From: a virus | Reading direction: 5' to 3' (one strand) | Length of the DNA stretch: 59,683 nucleotides | IMG/VR virus record: IMGVR_UViG_3300030106_002282 | Span: 1-59,683 of that record | Shown: positions 21,601-30,454 of the stretch, piece after piece | How the letters are laid out: every line of letters starts with the position of its first letter | Numbering within the stretch: the stretch's first letter is position 1 | Notes under the pieces: generated by a model | Told to the model about the DNA's origin: nothing | The model's input: the letters and a program-made list of their open reading frames with translations, nothing else | The model's database searches: none | Position numbers and translations under genes: made by a program

Positions 21601-24600
21601 TGATGAATTATTATTTTTGTTATATCTAGTGCCTTTAGAAAACAAAGGTATGTTTCCAGAAGGTGCAAGTGTGTCTGGTCGAGTAGCAACCTCTACTGCA
21701 TAATCTAATTTTTCTTCAGTTTGACCACTATCTCTATGTAAAGGTGCTATTGGTCCTAATTTATTTATAGGAAGAATAAAATTATTAAACTCATTTTCTA
21801 CTAATCCTTGATATTGATTTTTTAAAGAAGTAATACCTTGTTCTTGTAAAGTTTGACCATTAGGATTAGGTATACCTTGTTCCATTCTGCCTTGAGGAAA
21901 ATGTATAAATACAGGAATAGTTCTACCACCTCCTTGTCCTATTAATGCAGCTCTATGCCTACCTTCATGTGCAATTACTTGACCATCTCCTTCAATCAAT
22001 AAATTTGGCAATGAAGAAGTTGAAGCAGTATTTATAGAATCTGCTATTTCTGGGTCAAATACAGCACCTCCTAAAAAATCTCTAAAATTTCTTTCAGAGT
22101 CTGCGGGTGCTGTTGGACCTTTTTCTACAATTTCATCAATTTGATTTTTGCCAGTTGTTGTAAGTTTTAAAAAATCATCAACTTGCATTCTTGCAACATG
22201 AGTTAAAGGTATTTCTACTCCATTTTTAAAACCCACCTTAAAACTACTAAATCTTCTTATCTGTCTACGATTAAAGTCCATATATGGAGGTTGTGTTTCT
22301 GTAGCTGCTCTACTAAATAAAGGTATATCTTGAGATACTTGTGGCAGTCTATACATAGTATCTCTATAAGAAAAATCTTTATTTCTACCTTTATTTTCTA
22401 CAAAACCAAATCTTTTATAAAAAGTTTTTAATCTATTTACAGAAGTTGCACCAAAACCTTTGCTAGGAGTTAAGGTAATAATTTTATTATTAACATCTGC
22501 ATAGTTTGTTAAGTCATTCATTACAGAAGTTCCTACTCCAATATTTTTTTCAGGGACTATTATTTTAGATAATGTAATATCATTTTCTGTTTCAGATATA
22601 TCAAGTTCAATATTTTCATTTATATATTTATTTTTTATATCAGAAACTCTACTAAATAAAGGCACATCATCAGGTGGTGCTCTTAATTTTTCTTGCGTTA
22701 CTTCAGGGTTATAAAATATATCTGCTGCATTATTTAAAAAAGCTGCAAACTCTGTATCTAATCTAGCTGGTAAATTTAAAATATCTCTAATGGCTTCAAC
22801 AAATTTATTCCAAACAGTTTTTTTACCTTTATCATCATATGGTATGTTTTCTAAAAAGTTTTGAAATGGTCTATGTGTTAAACCAAATGTAATAAATTCA
22901 GAAGAATCATCAGATTTATCTTTTGCTGATTGTTTGCCCTTAAGAAAATAATTTATAATTGACCCATTCCATTTTTTTAGGTCATCATCTTTCCCAGTAA
23001 TTTCTTTATTAGCAATAGCCATTGCTAGTGACCGCAAAATAACATTATTATCTAAATCTTCACGATTATATTTGTCGCCTGGTTTTCTGGTTTTCTTATA
23101 ATTTTTGTAATCTTGAAGAAGAACAACTTTTTGATTTTCAATATAATTTAAAACTCTTTGTCTTTGTTCATCTAAATTTTCAAATGCTTTGATAGTTTTA
23201 GCAGAAAGTATTTTTTTTGGAACTTTAGAATTTTGTTTTTTTTGTGCTTCAAATAATTTTAATTGTAAAAGACTGGAAGAATGTAAAGTTTCATGCAAAA
23301 TAGTTTCAAAATCCAAACCAGTTTTTGAATTAATAACCATTTTCATAATTTTAGGTGAATCTTCAAAAAAAAGAAAATTGTCTGTTATACGATGACTAAA
23401 TCGAAACTCAACTCGACCCGCAGCTTTAACTGAAGATATAGTAAAAGGTAGTTCAACTCCATATTTTTTTAACTTATTTAATGTTTCTAAAGACTTAGTA
23501 GCTAAAATTCTATAATCTTCACTAGGAGAATTTTTAATAAACCATTTTAGCATTTCTATAGTATCACCACTAGTTCTTACATCTTTACCTTCGCCTATTC
23601 TGTCAGCTTGGTTTACAGTAATTACTCCTGCAGCAGCTAATCCATATGCAATATGAGCCTCTTCCATAATTTTTTCTTCTTGCGTTCTTTTTGTAGAATC
23701 ATAAATAGTATTAGGAATAGATGTAGTTTCTATAGCTGGCTCTTCAGGTTTTACAGGAGGTCTAGCATCTGGAACTTCAGGTTTTACTTCTGGCTCAATA
23801 GTCGGTTCGTCAACTACAGGTGGAGGTGGTGGAGGCGGAGGTGGAGGTGTTGGTCTTATAGGTGCTAAAGGTTCTAATCTGCTAAGTTCTTTTGGTGTTA
23901 ATACAGTATCTATTAAAGCACCTTGTTCTGTTTCTTCAACAGGTTGTTCTGCTTGTGCAGCAGCTCTTGCAGCATCTCTATCTCTTCGGTCTTTTTCTGC
24001 TTGTAAGTCAGCAGGTAACTGACTTATAGCTGCTCCTCTATCTAGCTCTCTAGTAGTTCTTAATTCACCTCTAGCTCTACGACCAACACGACCTTGTTCT
24101 ATTTCAGCAAATACATTGGCTACATCTTTGTAACCAGATAGACGCATGGCTTGTCCTATGCCTTTAAAAAATTCTATAAATTTGTTAAAGATGCCATTAA
24201 CTTTGTTTGGCATGGTTGGACCAATATCTTTAGCACGATACATTTCTGCTATAGCTTCTTCAATGTATAGTTCTTCTGCTCTTTCATCGCTTATACTTAA
24301 ACCTGCTTGTCTACGAGCCTCTATTGTTTCTCTATTTATATCAACTGCTCGGTCATAAAAAGTTTGATTAGCAAATCTTTCATCAAAATCTTTAGGAACT
24401 TTTCTTTTTTTAACTAATCTTCGTAAATAGTTATATTCAGGTTCTGTTAATAAATCTTTAGCTCTTAGTGCATGAATAATTTCGTGGTTAACTACACTCC
24501 TTAAATTTTGTTCTATTTCTGCATCAGTTGCATTGCCATCAGGATTAACAGCATTTAAAGATAAAAAGATGATGTCAGTGTTTCTATCATATTCTCCTTC

Positions 24601-26877
24601 CACAGCTGCTTCTCTGACTTCTCTAGGGTCAAAAGCTACACCTTCTGTTGTTTGTCTGAGAGTTGTAGTTGATAAAATATCATCACTAACTACTACTCCT
24701 GTGTCTGATAAACCAAACTTATCTAATTGTTTTCTTACTTCTTTAGCAAATTTGTTAGTTCTGCCTTCTTCAACAGCTTCAGCAAAGTTAATTAACTTTG
24801 GTTCTATTTCTGCTGGCGGTAAAACTTTTTCTTGTCTTACAGTTTCTTCTTCTATTAATTTAGCTATAACATCCTCAGATAAAGTGCCTTGTTCTCTAAG
24901 ACTTGCACCAAACTCTTCTGGTGTTTGGTCAAAAGCTTCTGCTCGTCTAGCTATTTCAAACTCAAAATTATCTTTTATTTGATAAGCACCTTTATCTTTT
25001 AAGTATTCTGCTCGACCACTAGTTTTTAAATCATTAATAAATCTAGCAGCTTTTTGTTTGTCACCATCAAAAAAAGTTTCTGTATCATTTAAAGTAAATG
25101 GAGTTTTTTCTATTCTAGAAACAAAGTCTGCCATATCTTTTGCAGAATATTCTCTAGGTCTAAAATCAGGAAAATCTTGTTTTTGATTAAATTTAGGAAG
25201 GGCGTGTAATCTAGAAACTAATAATTCTTTTTGACCTTTACTCATACTTTTTAGGTCATTAGAACCTGTATAAATTTTAAGGGCATGAGCTACAGCTGGT
25301 GTATTAAAACTAAAGTTATCTATATTTTTAGATGCAGCTAATTCTTTAATATATTTAGGAGTGGTATTAACGCTATCTTTACCTGCAGTTACTGATGGTT
25401 GTCCATTCTTTTCATTAACAACAAATTGTGCTCTAGCTAAAGCACTAGTTAAATCATTAAATTCTTTTTTAGTTAAATTATTTTTAGCTTCTTCTAAAGA
25501 TAAAGGCTTGGGATTATTATCTAAAAACTTTTGTTTAGCTTTATCAGATATTTTAGTTTTAAAAGCAATAATATTATTAGGCGTAACAGTAGTGGCAATA
25601 GGGTCTAGTAACGATTGCCCTATTTCAAAAGCAGTACCGCTATTTATATTGCCTTGTAAATATAATTGTTTGTTTAGTTCTTGGGTAAGTTGTTGATTGC
25701 TGTAGTCTGTAAATAACTCTTCTTTTTTAGTCAAAGCATCAGCTTCGCTAGTAAAAGTTTCAACTATTGGTTGTGTCGTATTGTTGTTATCAACAATAGA
25801 AAAGGTGTTGTTAGGCAAACTAACAACTTGTAAATCAGGTTCTGGTAAGGTTGCTTCAGGTATTACAAGTTCTGGTTTAACAACTTGTGGTATATCTTGT
25901 ACTTCTGCAAGTGTTCCTTGTTCCTGTGCTTGTTGGAATTTTTTTGCTCGTAATAATTGTGCTTTATTTTCTTGTTCACGTTTTATTTTTTCTTCTGCAT
26001 ATTCATTTTTAATGCCTTGCCTTTTTCGACCAAGACTATTTATTACAGCTTTAGCAGTACCACCAACAATACCTCCTATAGTTAGTTCGTCAAAAAAACT
26101 TTCTCCTATAGGCAAGGTATCACTATATAAACCTCTAGCAGTTAAGTCTTGAGCAAGACTTGCTAAAGATTCTTGTGCTCCCTCTGCAGCAAAACCTGTT
26201 GTAAAGTCTTTAGCTATTTGAGTTATACGAGCATTTATTTCAGGATTACGAGCAGCAGACTTAGGCACTTTTTTAAGAAAAGAAGCTATTGGTACAATTT
26301 CAGATAAACCAATAGCACCACCAATAAGCTCAGATAATATTTCTTGACCAGCATTGGCTTCTTCACCCATGTTTCTAGCTATTTCTAATCGGTCTACTTG
26401 TTCCGAAATACCTGTTGGAACAGCTAATGCAGCTGGTAGTCCAAATGTACCTACACTTGGACTTACTACACCTTTCCTAGCTAAAGCACGACCTGCTAAA
26501 CCTGCACCCAAAAATGGTCCAAATGAACCAAAACCTTCAGCTAATTTAGTAGTATATTTATTTCTTATTGATGGGTCAGAAGCAAATATAGAATCTTCTC
26601 TTATATAATCTCTTGCACCTTGTAAACCTTTTACTAAACTACTGTCATTGCCAATATCAAATAGAGCTGCTAAACCCAATGGTGCACCAACAAGTGTAGA
26701 TAAACCACCTCTTACTATTGATTTAGGTGAATCTGCAACTCTATCTAATATAGATACTTTATCTATATCTAAATCATATTGTCTTTTTATTGCACTAGCT
26801 AGCTCAGACCTTTTTACTGGGTCTATATTATCTGGTATATTTACTACCTTTCCATCAGGTAGATTTATTTTTTGCAT
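18583..26877 (-). CDS. Giant polyvalent virion protein, probably ejected
   Basis: 2764 aa, a modular protein of the large polyvalent type that podoviruses package and inject. Visible modules: a zincin-like motif NHEIIHAL (about residue 796); a Pro-rich spacer (about 1006-1018); a second metal-site motif LHETLHS (about 1196); a GNAT-like segment with GVGTSVMNDL and RLKTFYKRFGFVE (about 1427-1512); a ParB/sulfiredoxin-like piece GQVIAHEGRHRAAL (about 1631); and a helical C-terminal part from about 1880 to the end with hydrophobic stretches (near 2240 and 2440). The motif PLFSR or PLFSK occurs three times (about 1409, 1520, 1745), always between modules. It probably enters the cell with the DNA. 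Confidence 0.8.
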   Translation of the reverse strand: MQKINLPDGKVVNIPDNIDPVKRSELASAIKRQYDLDIDKVSILDRVADSPKSIVRGGLSTLVGAPLGLAALFDIGNDSSLVKGLQGARDYIREDSIFASDPSIRNKYTTKLAEGFGSFGPFLGAGLAGRALARKGVVSPSVGTFGLPAALAVPTGISEQVDRLEIARNMGEEANAGQEILSELIGGAIGLSEIVPIASFLKKVPKSAARNPEINARITQIAKDFTTGFAAEGAQESLASLAQDLTARGLYSDTLPIGESFFDELTIGGIVGGTAKAVINSLGRKRQGIKNEYAEEKIKREQENKAQLLRAKKFQQAQEQGTLAEVQDIPQVVKPELVIPEATLPEPDLQVVSLPNNTFSIVDNNNTTQPIVETFTSEADALTKKEELFTDYSNQQLTQELNKQLYLQGNINSGTAFEIGQSLLDPIATTVTPNNIIAFKTKISDKAKQKFLDNNPKPLSLEEAKNNLTKKEFNDLTSALARAQFVVNEKNGQPSVTAGKDSVNTTPKYIKELAASKNIDNFSFNTPAVAHALKIYTGSNDLKSMSKGQKELLVSRLHALPKFNQKQDFPDFRPREYSAKDMADFVSRIEKTPFTLNDTETFFDGDKQKAARFINDLKTSGRAEYLKDKGAYQIKDNFEFEIARRAEAFDQTPEEFGASLREQGTLSEDVIAKLIEEETVRQEKVLPPAEIEPKLINFAEAVEEGRTNKFAKEVRKQLDKFGLSDTGVVVSDDILSTTTLRQTTEGVAFDPREVREAAVEGEYDRNTDIIFLSLNAVNPDGNATDAEIEQNLRSVVNHEIIHALRAKDLLTEPEYNYLRRLVKKRKVPKDFDERFANQTFYDRAVDINRETIEARRQAGLSISDERAEELYIEEAIAEMYRAKDIGPTMPNKVNGIFNKFIEFFKGIGQAMRLSGYKDVANVFAEIEQGRVGRRARGELRTTRELDRGAAISQLPADLQAEKDRRDRDAARAAAQAEQPVEETEQGALIDTVLTPKELSRLEPLAPIRPTPPPPPPPPPPVVDEPTIEPEVKPEVPDARPPVKPEEPAIETTSIPNTIYDSTKRTQEEKIMEEAHIAYGLAAAGVITVNQADRIGEGKDVRTSGDTIEMLKWFIKNSPSEDYRILATKSLETLNKLKKYGVELPFTISSVKAAGRVEFRFSHRITDNFLFFEDSPKIMKMVINSKTGLDFETILHETLHSSSLLQLKLFEAQKKQNSKVPKKILSAKTIKAFENLDEQRQRVLNYIENQKVVLLQDYKNYKKTRKPGDKYNREDLDNNVILRSLAMAIANKEITGKDDDLKKWNGSIINYFLKGKQSAKDKSDDSSEFITFGLTHRPFQNFLENIPYDDKGKKTVWNKFVEAIRDILNLPARLDTEFAAFLNNAADIFYNPEVTQEKLRAPPDDVPLFSRVSDIKNKYINENIELDISETENDITLSKIIVPEKNIGVGTSVMNDLTNYADVNNKIITLTPSKGFGATSVNRLKTFYKRFGFVENKGRNKDFSYRDTMYRLPQVSQDIPLFSRAATETQPPYMDFNRRQIRRFSSFKVGFKNGVEIPLTHVARMQVDDFLKLTTTGKNQIDEIVEKGPTAPADSERNFRDFLGGAVFDPEIADSINTASTSSLPNLLIEGDGQVIAHEGRHRAALIGQGGGRTIPVFIHFPQGRMEQGIPNPNGQTLQEQGITSLKNQYQGLVENEFNNFILPINKLGPIAPLHRDSGQTEEKLDYAVEVATRPDTLAPSGNIPLFSKGTRYNKNNNSSESIQLREAVTKAEEQAKSQPRGGIPRYNTNASDIALKVAIDFENDPNMSVPDDIPNWSKPTLDGVDNDIRAGINRTGGQKAPEKSFGARLIETFKNPVTNIGFYFRNFRENYVDKLDKTDKKILKGQQTNEQVRAFNNTADTATMAALRLADRARGLFQGLLTTGTISDKIDGVAALANVIKSEDGGLIQILAPLYSRPEVDQEAIFKFYASLKRTEQFLEDGRVVKSPIKEEDLALIQKIEVQYPDVKNVFEAYQRWNNTLITFAENKGLISKYKSNNKIIEELKEKGIDEGTIERFTQLSKANGGRSVEEIREFAVQNNIDIRGQADLWRAHSSYYPFYRDMIDDTNITAPTVAGGSLPNNPLSISLEGSEKPLDINPLEAISRNSLSILTASLKNDGLAKLIRDLELMGEAREVTPKESAKLNTIFVFDEGIKRHYEVDVELVNALQAVGGTQRGMIEKVLAMPAGFLRETVTRDPGFIVVNILRDTFSTMVTSGADFIPVIDSFKNMIGDMENLKKFGVLGGYDFSNDEGSVKQYITRTMRREGLTPDNAMSAQKLFFKLWDGLGELTTRSDGATRQAVYDGVYKKLIKEGYNEAQAQSEAAYQALEIINFGRRGLSPIFKIITAAIPFFNARIQGLDILYRSGIARTYSATEKLQQGENLKDMQGRILKNVLLKASILGGLTLAYYLLVHDSDEYKNLKREVRDDNWIVPLAFNYALKIPIPFEVGFLFKVIPERLFDMTLGDEAFSRSSVKEAGTSISRGLGTSLAIPFFDAGGVQVLKPIVEALINKNSFTKQDIVPYYQLQKEPALQYREGTSQLSKEIGKQLNISPAKIEHIFRGYTGTLGGYAVALSDTITRLVTGEPLMPKNASFLQNTPFRRLFLDYDKSGGLQQQFYELRGEVDRAVATINSLKKEKRFDELSAYRSNRKGVLDIKGQVRALERYLANFRERRNSLLRNENISVAEKSERLRQMEIERDKRLAFVPELRKRAELPVININPF

Positions 26878-26880
26878 AAA

Positions 26881-28875
26881 TTACCCAAAAGATTCAATTA
26901 AATTTTTATCATAGCTAGCTTGTGTTTGCACATCTATGCCTTGTAATTCTAAAGCTCTTTGATTAAGAATTTGTAGTTGCAATCCAAGTGATGTTGCTGT
27001 TTCTATATCATTATTTTCTAAAGCTGCTTCTTGTTGTTTAGTTATAGCTTCAATACTAGTAATAACTCTATCAAGTGGCATATTTTCAATTTCTGCCTGA
27101 GCTTTAGCTGCACTAGCTGCATAATAAGATTGTTGTGCTTCATCAGCTTTAGCTGCTTGTTTAGCAGTTACAAAACCAGATAAACCTTGACCTAATTCAG
27201 ATATATTACGAGACCCCATAATTGTGCCACCTAAATTTATTAAATCTAAAGCTTGGTCATCTAAACCTTTACGTTTTGTTTTTGTTTCTGCCATAGCTGC
27301 ATCGTATTGTAGACGTAAAAGTTCTTTTTCTTCTGGGGTAAGCTCTCTTTCTTGAGGTAAAGTTTCAGTAGTAGCACTATTTTCTCCAGAAGCTCCACCT
27401 ATCATTGCTAATGGCACACCTGACAAAGCTGCAGTACCTAAAACTCTGTTGTAATTAAGTTTTCTACCAGCATCTAAACCTTTAGATAAAGCTTCACCAG
27501 TTAATCTACCTTTTGCATCAACTAAACCTAACTGTTGAGCAGCTGAACCTTGAGTATTTCTTGGGTCTAATATTCTAGGTCCTCCCTCTGTTCTAGAACG
27601 TACTCTAGGTGCATAAAAATCTTTTATTTTTTTACCGCTTTTAGATAATAAACCTTGTTTTTGTAATGCTTTTCTTTCAGCAAGTTTTCTTAAACCAGCT
27701 CTACCTAAAACAAATGCTCCTCTACCTAAACCTCCAAGTATACCTGCACCTGGTATAAGCAATGAAGCATCAAGTAAAGCTGTGCCAACATTAAATCTAC
27801 CATCATCTCCATAGTATCTATCCTGTACAAAACCTGTTAAACCACCTTTTTGTTTTCCTTGTATTAATGAAAGCATTTCAGAAGGTTTTCTTTTTTCTCC
27901 ATAAAACTGTGATGTATTTATTATGTTTTCGCCTTCTTTTACTTGGAATGGAGCCAACATATCGTATTTTCTATATAAACTACTTATTTGTAAATCTACA
28001 TATTCTGGAGGTAAATTTTTATCTACAGCATTTTTTCTTATGTTAGCAAGTTCTTGTTTGAATTTTTCTGACTTTAACCTTCTATTTGCAAAAGCTTCAT
28101 CTCTTTCATCAAAAAAGTATTTCCTCTTTCTTTGTCTATCCTCTCTAATCTCATCAAACATATCTTGTCTTTCTTTTATTTTTTGAGTTCGCCTTGCATC
28201 TAATTTTTCAAATTGGTCTGTATCAGTAATATTTGCTTTAGCTTCATTTGCAAAAGGATTAAACATAATATTTCCTGCGTCAACCAATCCTTCTAACATA
28301 ACTTCGGGTAAAGTGCCTGTTTGTTTTTTACCTTTTCTTATTACTCCTTCTGGCTCACCCTTAACATTCATTAGATATTCATAAGCTGTGCCTCCTGCAA
28401 ATTCAGGCTTCTTGTATTTGTATTCATTTGGACTTATAAAAAGTTCACCTTTTTCCATAGCTTCAATGTAGGCTGGATTAGCATAATACCCACCAGGTAC
28501 TACATAAGTAGGAGTAAATTTAGTTTTATTTCCTTCAGCATAACCTGTTAAACCACCACTAGCTGCTGTCTGCATTAATACTGGAGCAGGCATATCTTTT
28601 GACTCTTGGGAGAATCTATCAGTTGGAGCTGATACTGTCATAGATGATATACCTGCATTGGGATTTGTCATAGTAAATTCATTTACCACTTCTTCTGCCA
28701 CTGTAGTTTTGGGTCTTGGTTGTGCTGCTGCATACATTTTTTCCATCTGTGTACGTCTTTGTATTTCAGCTAATACTAAATAAGGAGGATACATAGAATT
28801 AGGGTCCTGTGCCATTTGAGCTAATTTGTCTTTTGGCAAATATTCTAATTCATTTGATAATTGTACTAGATTCAT
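26881..28875 (-). CDS. Large virion-associated protein
   Basis: 664 aa. No enzyme motif is recognised. It has a glycine/alanine-rich hydrophobic segment (LLIPGAGILGGLGRGAFVLG, about residues 380-400), a long charged helical part (about 210-300) and two related loops, GGLTGYAEGNK and GGLTGFVQDRY. The same GG-x-T-x-F/Y pattern occurs in the 1034-aa protein at 30451. Its position, 3 bases upstream of the giant polyvalent gene, and the size suggest another internal or ejected virion protein. Confidence 0.65.
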   Translation of the reverse strand: MNLVQLSNELEYLPKDKLAQMAQDPNSMYPPYLVLAEIQRRTQMEKMYAAAQPRPKTTVAEEVVNEFTMTNPNAGISSMTVSAPTDRFSQESKDMPAPVLMQTAASGGLTGYAEGNKTKFTPTYVVPGGYYANPAYIEAMEKGELFISPNEYKYKKPEFAGGTAYEYLMNVKGEPEGVIRKGKKQTGTLPEVMLEGLVDAGNIMFNPFANEAKANITDTDQFEKLDARRTQKIKERQDMFDEIREDRQRKRKYFFDERDEAFANRRLKSEKFKQELANIRKNAVDKNLPPEYVDLQISSLYRKYDMLAPFQVKEGENIINTSQFYGEKRKPSEMLSLIQGKQKGGLTGFVQDRYYGDDGRFNVGTALLDASLLIPGAGILGGLGRGAFVLGRAGLRKLAERKALQKQGLLSKSGKKIKDFYAPRVRSRTEGGPRILDPRNTQGSAAQQLGLVDAKGRLTGEALSKGLDAGRKLNYNRVLGTAALSGVPLAMIGGASGENSATTETLPQERELTPEEKELLRLQYDAAMAETKTKRKGLDDQALDLINLGGTIMGSRNISELGQGLSGFVTAKQAAKADEAQQSYYAASAAKAQAEIENMPLDRVITSIEAITKQQEAALENNDIETATSLGLQLQILNQRALELQGIDVQTQASYDKNLIESFG

Positions 28876-28877
28876 AA

Positions 28878-29984
28878 TTATCCTCCATAACCTCTATATA
28901 AACCTAAGCCTGTTAGACCTGCACCTATTGCAGTTTGAAACAAACCTGGTTGCTGTTGAAAAGTGCTTACAGTTTGTTCTGGTCGAACTGGGACACCTCT
29001 TAATAAACCACTTAAATCTCCTAACTGGCTTGTTGCATAATTTTGTTGTCTTAAAAAATCTTGATAACCCATATCTAAACCAGCTTGTTGTAATGCTCTT
29101 TGTTGCGAGCCTATGCCTTGTAAAGCATTTATTCTAGCTAAAGCATCTTCTTGTGTAGCTTGACCTATATCTTGTAAACCTTGAGCTGCTTGCAGATTAT
29201 AACGACTAGACAAATCATAAGCAGATTGACCAAACTTTTCTTGTTGTTGACGAGCTGCTTCATTCTGTCTTGCAGCAGTTAAACCTAATTGAGCTTCTCT
29301 TTGTCTTGCTAATTCTTGTTGTTGAAATCTTTTTAAATCTAATTGTGAAGCACCAAGACCTGCAGCTCTTTCTCTAGCAAGTTGTTGTTGTGCTGACTCA
29401 AAAGCTCTTTGTGACCCTAAAGCTTGTATATCGCCTAACTGTTGCCCTAAATTACGTTGACGTTCTGCTTGTAAAATTGCTTCTCGATAACCACCTAAAC
29501 TACCAGCAGATGTGGCTTGGTCTTGTATACCTTTGCCCATAATGTCAGAGGCTCTAGTAGCTTCTCTTTTTTGAATATCAATTACATTTTGTTGATAAGG
29601 AGACATGAATCTACTTATATTTTGTTCATAATCAATAGGCATATATGATGGACTAGCCATACCTGCTTGATAATTAGGTTGTGTAGTTTCTGCTGTATAA
29701 CCAGAACCTATTGTGCCTTGCATACCATATCTATCAGCAGCATCAGTAAACTGTTGCGGTGTACCTGATTGAGCAAAGCCTCTAGTCATAGCCTGTGAAG
29801 TCAATTCATCAGGAGAAAAATAAGCTAGCCTTTGACCGCCATAAGGGTCATAGCCTTGTAAACTTTCTGCTTCACCTCTTTGTAAAAGTCTTTTAAAATA
29901 AGGTTCTACATATTCTGGTAAATCAGTTTGCGTAACTGTAGTTTCTGTAGGTGCTGAACTACCTCCGCCTTTATATCTTCTCAT
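28878..29984 (-). CDS. Gln-rich virion-associated protein
   Basis: 368 aa. The N-terminus is Gly/Ser/Thr-rich, then a segment LPEYVEPYFKRLLQRGEAES, and from about residue 150 onwards a Gln/Ala/Arg-rich helix (many QQ, RQ and LG pairs). This composition is usual for internal core or ejection proteins of podoviruses. No catalytic motif. It overlaps the next upstream gene by 4 bases. Confidence 0.6.
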   Translation of the reverse strand: MRRYKGGGSSAPTETTVTQTDLPEYVEPYFKRLLQRGEAESLQGYDPYGGQRLAYFSPDELTSQAMTRGFAQSGTPQQFTDAADRYGMQGTIGSGYTAETTQPNYQAGMASPSYMPIDYEQNISRFMSPYQQNVIDIQKREATRASDIMGKGIQDQATSAGSLGGYREAILQAERQRNLGQQLGDIQALGSQRAFESAQQQLARERAAGLGASQLDLKRFQQQELARQREAQLGLTAARQNEAARQQQEKFGQSAYDLSSRYNLQAAQGLQDIGQATQEDALARINALQGIGSQQRALQQAGLDMGYQDFLRQQNYATSQLGDLSGLLRGVPVRPEQTVSTFQQQPGLFQTAIGAGLTGLGLYRGYGG

Positions 29985-30454
29985 ACGTCATCCTCAAAAT
30001 TATATTCATAAAATGTAGCTGGTTTTTTCCAACCTTTTTTATTTTTGACCCAATTCCATTGTCCATGTCTGCCCATACCCTCCAAACCATCGCAACCAGT
30101 TTCTTTGGCATATTTTGTAATTACATCTAAACCTTTTTCTATCCAATCTTGCATTTTTTTTCCTGATGTATGTTCTAGATTTAACATTTTTTTACCAGTT
30201 GGATAAAAGTTAAATATTGTTATTTGTATACCAATAATTTCAAAACTACCTGTATCAAAGATTATCCAAAGTTGTGAATCGTTATTTAATAAATCATTTA
30301 AAACATCTTGCGGTCTAGTTCTGCCACCAGAACGATTAGCTGATTTTTGTATTAACTTTTCAACACCATCCCAAATTAAAATTACTTGATTTTGCGGAAC
30401 AAGAGAAATTTCATATTCTTCAGTTGCTTCTTCTTTTAATAATGATTGATTCAT
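29981..30454 (-). CDS. GNAT-like phage protein
   Basis: 157 aa. The order of strands and helices, with FEIIGIQITIFNFYPTGKK, then LNLEHTSGKKMQDWIEKGL, then KETGCDGLEGMGRHGQWNW, looks like the acetyltransferase-fold proteins often encoded among podovirus internal virion genes. No clear acetyl-CoA loop can be pointed out, so catalysis is uncertain. It overlaps its neighbours by 4 bases on both sides. Confidence 0.5.
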   Translation of the reverse strand: MNQSLLKEEATEEYEISLVPQNQVILIWDGVEKLIQKSANRSGGRTRPQDVLNDLLNNDSQLWIIFDTGSFEIIGIQITIFNFYPTGKKMLNLEHTSGKKMQDWIEKGLDVITKYAKETGCDGLEGMGRHGQWNWVKNKKGWKKPATFYEYNFEDDV

